Of a stretch of DNA of 64,000 nucleotides, positions 47,107-54,562 are shown piece by piece. The translations under genes and the position numbers were made by a program. The notes under the pieces are model-generated. The model was not told where the DNA came from and did no database searches. It saw only the letters and a program-made list of their open reading frames with translations. This DNA is from Rheinheimera texasensis DSM 17496 (GTDB lineage: Bacteria; Pseudomonadota; Gammaproteobacteria; Enterobacterales; Alteromonadaceae), in NCBI RefSeq assembly GCF_000711985.1, contig NZ_KL544006.1, positions 384,503 through 448,502 on the forward strand, in the 5' to 3' direction. Each line of letters begins with the position of its first letter. Positions within the stretch are counted from its first letter, which is position 1.

Positions 47107-47858
47107 AGCGTAAATCCGTCATCAACAATCAGATTCTGTCCTTGCATATATTTGCTGTCATCTGACAGCAAAAAGGCAATGGCTCCACAAATATCAGCCG
47201 GCTTCAGCATGCCCTTACCACAGGTCTGTTGCTGATATTTTTCTAAAAAAGCCTCTGGTTGCTGATCAAGAATCCCGCCAGGACTCACTGCGTTTGCTCT
47301 GAAATCTGAATCATTGACATAACAAGTGACATATTTTGTCAGTTGCAGCACCGCGGCCTTAATTGCCGCATATTCGACCGGCATCGTCATCGACGTATCG
47401 TCATAGATCTCAAAACGGGGCGCGACGACACCATAAACCGATGCAAGATTGACTAATGAAAACGGCTGTCGCTGTTGTTGAAAATGATAGGCCGCTTGCT
47501 GGGAGAACAAAAATGCAGCACCTAAATGCACTTGAACATTTTCGTTAAAGCTCTCCAGCGTAACATCAAAGAAATGCCGCCCATAGCTGCTGGTTCTTGG
47601 ATAGGTGCAGTTTACCGCGCCAGCAAGCTTTGGATATAGCGCGAATAATTCCCGCACGGCATCTGTCTGATTAAAATCTGTCTGATGAAGCTCAACGTTA
47701 CTGAGGTCGACTCCGACAGCTGATAATCTATTGGTCAGTTCCGGTAGCCGCAGATCTGCTAATACTAAATGCGCACCTCTGCGCTGTAACTCAACACTCA
47801 GAGCACAGCCCAACAGACCGCCGGCTCCTGCCACCAGAATAGTTTTACCCTCAAGCAT
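47103..47858 (-). CDS. ptmA: SDR-family oxidoreductase (PtmA-like)
   Basis: A 251-residue classical SDR. It has the cofactor loop VAGAGGLLGCALSVEL near the start, NLASVYG (catalytic Ser region), the active-site Y-A-A-I-K (VEYAAIKAAVLQLT) and DGGxxL-type end (IVDDGFTL). Campylobacter PtmA occupies the same kind of locus, next to the CMP-sugar synthetase. It overlaps legF by eight bases. Confidence 0.85.
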   Translation of the reverse strand: MLEGKTILVAGAGGLLGCALSVELQRRGAHLVLADLRLPELTNRLSAVGVDLSNVELHQTDFNQTDAVRELFALYPKLAGAVNCTYPRTSSYGRHFFDVTLESFNENVQVHLGAAFLFSQQAAYHFQQQRQPFSLVNLASVYGVVAPRFEIYDDTSMTMPVEYAAIKAAVLQLTKYVTCYVNDSDFRANAVSPGGILDQQPEAFLEKYQQQTCGKGMLKPADICGAIAFLLSDDSKYMQGQNLIVDDGFTL

Positions 47859-48552
47859 ATTGACGCTCCCGGACGGCCATTAATGTCTCTGCGAGTTGAA
47901 AATCAACCCAGTCATCAATATCCACGGCGCGCTCTTTGGGCACTTCGACCGCAGTCACCCGACCGTCAAACAAACTGATACAATTCATTACATAAGAGCA
48001 ATAAGTTGCATATACCACTGTAGTAAGGTCGAACAACACCGGAGCGTCCTGCCGTCGCACAACGGTACCTTCAACTGAACAAGCCAATTCAATCAACCCC
48101 TCGGCGTTAGTCTTTACCATATTGAAATATGGACTGCGCTGAGCCGGAGTCATACTCAGACATATGTCGGCCTGACGCACATGAAGCGCCTCCAAAGCAT
48201 TTTCAACATCCAGCATCGCACGCAGTGGCGCTGTAGCCGGCAGACTGACAAAACGCTCAAACGGACCGTAACGCTCCTGCGTCCATTGAATCGCATGTCG
48301 CCAGGCCAAAATTTCCGGACTATGGTCAGCGGCCAGATCTGCAGGCCGCTCAATCACTTCAGCACCACAGGCAATAGCAACTTCAGCAATGGCAGCATCA
48401 TCAGTCGATACAAACACCTGTTCAAAAACTGCCATTTTTTTTGCCAATTCAATCGAATATGCCAGTAATGGCTTACCCAACATTGGCCGAATATTCTTGC
48501 CTGGCAAGCCTTTTGAGCCTCCTCTGGCGAATACAAAAGCGAAAGTCCGCAA
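47851..48552 (-). CDS. legF: CMP-legionaminate/acylneuraminate cytidylyltransferase (LegF/PtmB-like)
   Basis: A 233-residue CMP-nonulosonate synthetase. The N-terminal loop VFARGGSKGLPGKNIRPMLG and VSTDDAAIAEVAIACGAEV are diagnostic, followed by LPATAPLRAMLDVENAL. It differs clearly from PseF in this window, so there are two CMP-sugar synthetases. The neighbours (legI, legG, legB, ptmE) support legionaminic acid or a derivative as substrate. Confidence 0.9.
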   Translation of the reverse strand: MRTFAFVFARGGSKGLPGKNIRPMLGKPLLAYSIELAKKMAVFEQVFVSTDDAAIAEVAIACGAEVIERPADLAADHSPEILAWRHAIQWTQERYGPFERFVSLPATAPLRAMLDVENALEALHVRQADICLSMTPAQRSPYFNMVKTNAEGLIELACSVEGTVVRRQDAPVLFDLTTVVYATYCSYVMNCISLFDGRVTAVEVPKERAVDIDDWVDFQLAETLMAVRERQYA

Positions 48553-48553
48553 T

Positions 48554-49543
48554 TTATCCTCCTACCATGGCTAAGGTTTTGGCCTGTTCAACTAATTCCA
48601 GTACCGCGACCCCATCACTCAATGGCACCGGTGCAGACATCCCCCGTTGTAATGCCAGAGCAAAATCTTTTAGCAAAGACACATACATCAGGTTTTTGTC
48701 CCATTGTGGCTCGTTATAAAGCCACGCTTCGCCATGTTGATTGACCCAAAGCACCGAGTTTTTCAACAAATCCCATTCTATCCGGCCGAACTGACCACTA
48801 ATGACACAACGCCGCTGTGCCACTTGTTGCAAAAAATCCAGGTGCAAAGTACACATCAGCGTACCATCTGCGCTCAACACCAGATCGGCACTTTCTTCAA
48901 CATCCAGTTGCAATTCTCCTTGCACGGAAACATGACAATATCGGGTAGAAAGCGGGCCAAATAACCAAAGCAAATAGTCGAATTCGTGACTCAGCTCCAG
49001 TAAAACGCCACCGCCTAACTCTGCACTTGCAGATACGGAAGAACGATAGTCTTTGGCTGGCCTCCACTGGCTCAACTGCTGGCCAACGATAGACTGGACT
49101 GAATATAAGCGACCTAACCGTTGTTCCTTAAGGCATTGTTTGACAACTTGTGCCGAAGGCAGATATCGCAAACAATAAGCCAGGCTGCATAACTCAGTGC
49201 TACCCATTTCAGCTAAAAAACGACTAGCCTCACTGTAACTGTGACTCAGGGGTTTTTCGATTAAGACGGGTACTTGTGCTTGCAGACATTGACGGGCATG
49301 TTCTAAATGCCAGGGAGCCGGCGATGCGACTATTGCAAAATCAGGTTGCAAAGCAAGCGCTTCAGCCAATGACATTTGCTGCTGTCCCTGCAACTCCTCA
49401 GTTGAGAGCATGCGCCCACTGGCCGAAACAACGCTAACCTGACAGGTCGGCCAAACCATGCTGACATTGCGCAGATGCCTGCATCCTATGCTGCCCGCTC
49501 CTATGATCACTATCCGCGTTGGAGGAAATGGCTCAGGCTTCAC
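48554..49543 (-). CDS. Gfo/Idh/MocA-family oxidoreductase (3), PtmF-like
   Basis: A 329-residue oxidoreductase with the loop IIGAGSIGCRHLRNV, PVLIEKPLSHSYSEA (EKP intact) and a conserved YCLRYLPSAQVVKQCL segment. It sits between legF and ptmE, the same neighbourhood as Campylobacter ptmF. It starts one base before the ptmE stop ends its spacing, so the genes are practically contiguous. Substrate unknown. Confidence 0.86.
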   Translation of the reverse strand: MKPEPFPPTRIVIIGAGSIGCRHLRNVSMVWPTCQVSVVSASGRMLSTEELQGQQQMSLAEALALQPDFAIVASPAPWHLEHARQCLQAQVPVLIEKPLSHSYSEASRFLAEMGSTELCSLAYCLRYLPSAQVVKQCLKEQRLGRLYSVQSIVGQQLSQWRPAKDYRSSVSASAELGGGVLLELSHEFDYLLWLFGPLSTRYCHVSVQGELQLDVEESADLVLSADGTLMCTLHLDFLQQVAQRRCVISGQFGRIEWDLLKNSVLWVNQHGEAWLYNEPQWDKNLMYVSLLKDFALALQRGMSAPVPLSDGVAVLELVEQAKTLAMVGG

Positions 49544-50611
49544 TTAAAATTCCTGTAATGCCGCATTTACCAGCTGCTGTGCTTTTTTAAAATCATCAAG
49601 GCGTCCGATATCAATCCAGTCTTGCTCAACCGGGAAGCAGTTCACTCTCCCGCCATTTTGCATGCAACTATTCAGCAGAGTCGGCATATCAACTTTGGTC
49701 CCGGCCTGAACCTGTCGTATAAATGCTGGCGATAAAACATATATACCGGCGTTGACAAAATACTTATTGATCGGCTTTTCAACAATAGATGTTACCTGGT
49801 GGCCATTGGTACCCACTACACCGTAAGGCACCTGATAGTCGAACTCCCGCACACAGAGCGTACAATCGCCACCTTGCTCTTCGTGAAATGCCAGTAACTG
49901 CAGAAAATCAATTTCTGTCAGTAAATCCCCATTCATCACAAATACTGGCTCTTCCAATTCTTCTTGCGGCATCAGACCAAGGGCTCCGGCAGTTCCCAAG
50001 GGTTCCCGTTCATGCAAATACTCGATGGCGACGCCCCAACGCCCCCCGTCCCCAAAATAATCCCGAATAAGCTCGGGCATATAATGCGTGGAAATATAAA
50101 AACGATGAAAACCAGCCTGGATAAACCGGAGCAAAATCAATTCCAGAATTGGTTTATCGCCCAGTTTAAGCATGGGTTTGGGACATGATTCTGTTAAAGG
50201 ACGAAGGCGAGTGCCAAATCCGCCGGCCATCAGACACACGGCGTTGTCTAGCCGCGGTTTTTGAAGTAAATCATATAGAAAAGCGATTGAAATCACGATC
50301 CGGTCTTCATCAATGACCGGCAAAAGCAGCAGTTGATAACGCTCCATACAAGACAGCAACCGGGTTTTACTCCAGTCTTTTTGCGCAACCCGAGGCTCTT
50401 TTTGCATGATAGCAGCCACAGGAGATGCCAAATCAATGCCACGCAACAAAGCGCGACGCACATCGCCGTCACTCACGGTGCCGAGCAGTCGTCCCACATC
50501 ATCGACAACAACAAGACTGCGTCTGCCAAACTGGTCCATCTGGGCAACGGCTTCGGCTATTGGTAGATGTGGGGCTACCAGAATTTGTTCCCAACGTGAC
50601 TGTTTTGCCAT
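49544..50611 (-). CDS. ptmE: CBS-domain nucleotidyltransferase (PtmE-like glucosamine-1-phosphate guanylyltransferase)
   Basis: A 355-residue fusion of two N-terminal CBS domains (about residues 1-115; VVVDDVGRLLGTVSDGDVRR, LLPVIDEDRIV) with a sugar-1-phosphate nucleotidyltransferase (MAGGFGTRLRPLTESCPKPM, VMNGDLLTEIDF). Campylobacter PtmE makes GDP-glucosamine for legionaminate synthesis. The ATG at 50611 has GGAGAG and follows the neuD stop by one base; a longer frame to 50653 overlaps neuD. Confidence 0.9.
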   Translation of the reverse strand: MAKQSRWEQILVAPHLPIAEAVAQMDQFGRRSLVVVDDVGRLLGTVSDGDVRRALLRGIDLASPVAAIMQKEPRVAQKDWSKTRLLSCMERYQLLLLPVIDEDRIVISIAFLYDLLQKPRLDNAVCLMAGGFGTRLRPLTESCPKPMLKLGDKPILELILLRFIQAGFHRFYISTHYMPELIRDYFGDGGRWGVAIEYLHEREPLGTAGALGLMPQEELEEPVFVMNGDLLTEIDFLQLLAFHEEQGGDCTLCVREFDYQVPYGVVGTNGHQVTSIVEKPINKYFVNAGIYVLSPAFIRQVQAGTKVDMPTLLNSCMQNGGRVNCFPVEQDWIDIGRLDDFKKAQQLVNAALQEF

Positions 50612-50612
50612 G

Positions 50613-51278
50613 TTATTGCTCTCCAATTTGCCCTGTATCGGATTTATCAACACATACCCCAGTTGATCCTCTACACCAGATGTGTGCGCGTAGGTCGCGA
50701 ACTACTGCAGTTCCGGCGCCAATGACAGCACCATCGCCAACACGAATCCCTTGAATTACAGTTGCACCCGCACCGACAAACACATCGCACCCTATTGCCA
50801 CCTGGCCGCAAACGACAGCCCCGGGGGCTAAATGGCTATGCGCGCCGACATAAGTGTCATGTTCAACGACAGCTCTGGTATTGATAATCACGTTATCGGC
50901 GACTTCAGCGTCAGCTTGAATCACTGCGCCAGCAAATACCTGAACACCTTCCCCCAATTTCGCACTGTCGCTAATCACGGCAGCCGGATGCAACACCTGA
51001 ACAAATTGAAAACCTGCCATTTTCACATCAAGAAACAATTGTCGGCGACGTGTTTGCGCCGGCAGCATGCCCAAACCATTCGCCAGGAGGTCTGTCTCCT
51101 GCGATAGAAGATTTAATGCGTCATCTGCACCTAAAACAGGTAATCCACGCCAGTGCGTGGCTTTCATCGCTACCAAATCCGGACTGATAACACCGTTCAC
51201 CCGGTACCCACTCAATTGCAGGGCATCCAGAACTACTTTAGCGTGCCCGCCAGCACCAAGCAGAACTACATTTTTCAC
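50613..51278 (-). CDS. neuD: NeuD-type sugar O/N-acetyltransferase
   Basis: A 221-residue hexapeptide acyltransferase. The N-terminal Rossmann-like part starts VVLLGAGGHAKVVLDALQL. The C-terminal left-handed beta helix has the repeats of I/V-G-x-x-x-x, including NTRAVVEHDTYVGAHSHLAP and IGCDVFVGAGATVIQGIRVG, with a histidine (HDTYVG region) of the family. In leg loci this family acetylates the amino sugar intermediate or the final acid. Confidence 0.9.
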   Translation of the reverse strand: MKNVVLLGAGGHAKVVLDALQLSGYRVNGVISPDLVAMKATHWRGLPVLGADDALNLLSQETDLLANGLGMLPAQTRRRQLFLDVKMAGFQFVQVLHPAAVISDSAKLGEGVQVFAGAVIQADAEVADNVIINTRAVVEHDTYVGAHSHLAPGAVVCGQVAIGCDVFVGAGATVIQGIRVGDGAVIGAGTAVVRDLRAHIWCRGSTGVCVDKSDTGQIGEQ

Positions 51279-52357
51279 TATATGGACTCCACCACTGGTG
51301 ACATGGGCAAATAATCCTGCCCTGCAGGTTTACCAAGCAAGTCCCAGTAATGAACAGCAGCGAGGCCACTGACACTGCGCGCCGTGGTCAAATTATGCTC
51401 ATCAAACAATTGTCCGCACTTTATTGGCTGCTTTGCTACCAGTCGTTGTCGGACGACTTGCTGAGTTTGCCATTCCACGAACTGAGGTTGTTTAATGCCA
51501 TGTCCGAGAATTTGCTCAACTCTGCGGATGTCACTCACCATTTGACTGAGCTCAGACGGTATAAGTGATGCTTGATGATCTGGTCCTGGTAAATTACGGT
51601 CTAAAGTGAAGTGTTTTTCGATGACACAGGCGCCAAGTGCCACGGCAGTTACTGGAACCAGGCATCCCAAACTATGGTCTGAATAGCCCACTGTAACGCC
51701 AAACGCATTAGCCAAGTTTGTCATCGCCCGCAGATTCACCAGTTCGTCCGGACAGGGATACTGAGATGTGCAATGTAGTAACGTCACCTGTGCACGCATT
51801 TTTTCTATTGCTGCTGGATTATTCCAGGATTGCCAGACTTCAGCCATTCCGGTCGGTGGCCGCGCAGAATGTGTTGCGTGCGCGACGACGGCCAGGGCAA
51901 TTTCAATATCTCCCATTGTCGCCATTCCGGTTGACAATAGCAGTGGTCGGCCGCGTTTTGCGGTGTGCCACAGCAATGGTGCATTGGTCAGTTCGCCAGA
52001 TGGGATCTTGTAGCGTTTAAGGTCCAGTGTGAATAAGAAATCAGTGCTGGGAAAGTCAAAACCAGTCGACATGAATTCCAGGCCAAGTTCCTCTGCCCGC
52101 TTTTTCAGGTCAAAATGAAGTTGGGTTGACAATTGTAATCGGCGCAGCATCTCTAACTGGCTTTCGGCAGCATCAGTTAATTGTTTTTGGTATGCGGCTT
52201 TTGGCGTCTGGGGCGCCACCAGTAAGTCTGCCTGAAAGGTCTGGAACTTTATGACATCAGCGCATGCTGCTGCCGCAGCCTCTACCAGTGCAAAAGCAAG
52301 ATCTGCATCACCGTTATGATTTACACCGGCTTCCGCAATGACGAGGGTTTTGCTCAC
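51278..52357 (-). CDS. legI: N-acetylneuraminate/legionaminic acid synthase (LegI, NeuB family)
   Basis: A 359-residue NeuB-family synthase that condenses a six-carbon amino sugar with phosphoenolpyruvate. It has AEAGVNHNGDADLAFALVEA, DVIKFQTFQADLLV, LSTGMATMGDIEIAL and a C-terminal SAF domain. It is a second synthase beside PseI. The start overlaps the legG stop by four bases, consistent with coupling to the hydrolysing epimerase that makes its substrate. Confidence 0.94.
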   Translation of the reverse strand: MSKTLVIAEAGVNHNGDADLAFALVEAAAAACADVIKFQTFQADLLVAPQTPKAAYQKQLTDAAESQLEMLRRLQLSTQLHFDLKKRAEELGLEFMSTGFDFPSTDFLFTLDLKRYKIPSGELTNAPLLWHTAKRGRPLLLSTGMATMGDIEIALAVVAHATHSARPPTGMAEVWQSWNNPAAIEKMRAQVTLLHCTSQYPCPDELVNLRAMTNLANAFGVTVGYSDHSLGCLVPVTAVALGACVIEKHFTLDRNLPGPDHQASLIPSELSQMVSDIRRVEQILGHGIKQPQFVEWQTQQVVRQRLVAKQPIKCGQLFDEHNLTTARSVSGLAAVHYWDLLGKPAGQDYLPMSPVVESI

Positions 52358-53523
52358 TGTTCCGGTCCTTCCGTTAATTTGTCATAAAAGAACTTTGTAC
52401 AACTCAACTCTACAGTCTTGAGTAATGCAATCATTCGACCACTGACGGCACCATGCCAATATGGATTCTCTACATCTTGATTTTTAAAAGATAATGCCTG
52501 CGCGATCGTTTGCCGGATACTGTCGGTAGCTTCATCACAATGAAACACAGATGCTGCAGAGATCCGGCCTGCCTGCCGCTGACCAATATTCACGCTGGGT
52601 ATATTAAAAGAAGGCACTTCAATCACGCCGCTTGAAGAATTACCAATCACCAATGCGGCATGCTTTACAGCGGATAAATATCTGAGTTGCCCCAAAGACT
52701 TAAACAATCGAACCCGTTCGCCCATGAGCTCGCCGAACTGAAGTAGTCGTTGTATCATGCGACGCCCGCTCTCATCGGCATTTGGATAAGTAAACACCAA
52801 ATAAAACGAATCATACTCGGACAACACCGTCAGTAAATTCTCAAGCAGCGCAATCGAACGGCCGACATCCTGCGTTTCAGGATGACAACTAATCAGCAAG
52901 TAGTCCGCGTTTTGGGGCAGATTCAGTTCTTGCAGCAATGCTGACCTCTCCAGAAACTGGAGATTCAACAGCGCTTCCAGGCTCGGAGCGCCTACAGTAA
53001 AAACTCGTTCAGGTGCTTCGCCCATTCGAATCAAGCGCTGCCGGTAAGTCTCTGTTGATGTGCCGTGGTATTGGCTCAATTTACTGATAGCATGCCGGAT
53101 AGAATCATCATAGGCACCATAAGTTAGCTCGCCCCCATGCAGATGAAACACCGGAATGTGCAACAACAATGCGCACTGACAAACGGCCAAAGCCTCGTAG
53201 CGATCTCCCGCAATCACTAAGATGTCTGGTTTGAGTCGGTCCAAAGCATCGGTCAAACCGATAATACCAAGCCCCATACTTTTTGCGGTGGCCACGGCGC
53301 TGTCAGCAGATAACAACATGTCGACTTTCGCGGCAGCTACAAATCCATCGCTTTCAATTTGCTGGATAGTAGACCCAAACTCAGGTGACAAATGGCTGCC
53401 TGAAACAATCAATTGCAACTCAAGGGCAGGGTCGTTTTCGATAGCCTTCAGCAAATAAAACAGTAAGCCGTAATCAGCCCGAGTACCGGAAAATACAGCT
53501 ATTCGACGTTCGGGATTATTCAT
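52354..53523 (-). CDS. legG: Hydrolysing UDP/GDP-sugar 2-epimerase (LegG/NeuC family)
   Basis: A 389-residue enzyme that releases the free 2-epimerised amino sugar for LegI. It begins RRIAVFSGTRADYGLLFYLL and has VSGSHLSPEFGSTIQQIESD, AGDRYEALAVCQCAL, HLHGGELTYGAYDDSIRHAI and GNSSSGVIEVPSF, all typical of NeuC. The ATG at 53523 has AGGAG upstream; the frame is open to 53571. It lies 61 bp after legB, the largest gap in the unit. Confidence 0.94.
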   Translation of the reverse strand: MNNPERRIAVFSGTRADYGLLFYLLKAIENDPALELQLIVSGSHLSPEFGSTIQQIESDGFVAAAKVDMLLSADSAVATAKSMGLGIIGLTDALDRLKPDILVIAGDRYEALAVCQCALLLHIPVFHLHGGELTYGAYDDSIRHAISKLSQYHGTSTETYRQRLIRMGEAPERVFTVGAPSLEALLNLQFLERSALLQELNLPQNADYLLISCHPETQDVGRSIALLENLLTVLSEYDSFYLVFTYPNADESGRRMIQRLLQFGELMGERVRLFKSLGQLRYLSAVKHAALVIGNSSSGVIEVPSFNIPSVNIGQRQAGRISAASVFHCDEATDSIRQTIAQALSFKNQDVENPYWHGAVSGRMIALLKTVELSCTKFFYDKLTEGPEQ

Positions 53524-53584
53524 CTGCTCACTCCTGTGGAGGCAATATTCTTGCAACCGGGACGTAATCACCCCCCGTCAAAGA

Positions 53585-54562
53585 TCAGAGATTGTATTGT
53601 TGTGGTTTATAGCTAGCCAGTTTTTCAGGCTGCAGAAACCAGTCAATCGTCGACTGAAGACCATTGCGGAGATCGACCCTGGGTTTAAAACCCGTCAGTC
53701 TGTGCATTTTGGCGTTATCCCCCCACAAACGAAATACTTCCGAGCCAGCGGGTCTGATTCTCTGTGCATCGGTGACGAATTCGACTTCGCTCTGCATCAA
53801 TTCTTTAATCAGCTCCAATGTGTTTGCGATCGAGATCTCAAAATTAGAACTGATATTAACGGTTTCACCAACTGCTGCATCACATTGCGCCAGAGCAATA
53901 AAACCATCGCAGGTATCAGTGACGAAATTAAAATCGCGGGTGGGCGTCAAATCACCGACCTTTATCGTTTTGGCACCGCCGGCTATCTGACCAATAATGG
54001 TTGGGATCACCGCCCGGGCTGACTGTCGCGGACCATAAGTATTAAATGGTCTTGCAATGGTTACCGGCAGCTTGAAGGCGTGGAAATAACTCATTGCCAT
54101 AGCATCAGCGCCAATTTTCGAGGCGCTGTAAGGCGACTGCGCCTGCAGAGGATGCTTTTCATCAATTGGCACATACTGCGCCGTGCCGTAGACTTCACTG
54201 GTCGACGTCTGGATAAACCGGCTTACCCCCGCATCAAGAGCAGCCTGGCACAGGTTTAGAGTTCCTTGTACATTGGTTTCCAGATAGCTTTGAGGTGCCA
54301 CATAAGAGTATGGAATCGCAATCAGCGCTGCTAAATGAAATACCTGCTCCACACCTTCACAAAGTTTTCGACAGAAAAATGGATCCCGAATATCACCGCT
54401 GATAATTTCAAGCCCTGGATGCGCACTAACCTGCTCCAGCCACCCCCAGTTATTAAAAGAATTGTAATAACTGAGTGCGCGTACTTCGTAGCCCTTTGCC
54501 AACAGCATTTCGGTCAGATGAGAGCCAATAAAACCATCTGCACCTGTAACTAAAACTTTCAT
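53585..54562 (-). CDS. legB: NAD-dependent 4,6-dehydratase LegB
   Basis: LegB makes the 4-keto-6-deoxy intermediate of legionaminic acid from GDP-GlcNAc. The 325-residue extended SDR has TGADGFIGSHLTEMLLAKGY, QTSTSEVYGTAQYVP, the catalytic Y-S-A-S-K and RPFNTYGPRQSARAVIPT. The start overlaps the maf stop by four bases (ATGA). The expected next enzyme, the aminotransferase LegC, is not encoded nearby. Confidence 0.93.
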   Translation of the reverse strand: MKVLVTGADGFIGSHLTEMLLAKGYEVRALSYYNSFNNWGWLEQVSAHPGLEIISGDIRDPFFCRKLCEGVEQVFHLAALIAIPYSYVAPQSYLETNVQGTLNLCQAALDAGVSRFIQTSTSEVYGTAQYVPIDEKHPLQAQSPYSASKIGADAMAMSYFHAFKLPVTIARPFNTYGPRQSARAVIPTIIGQIAGGAKTIKVGDLTPTRDFNFVTDTCDGFIALAQCDAAVGETVNISSNFEISIANTLELIKELMQSEVEFVTDAQRIRPAGSEVFRLWGDNAKMHRLTGFKPRVDLRNGLQSTIDWFLQPEKLASYKPQQYNL

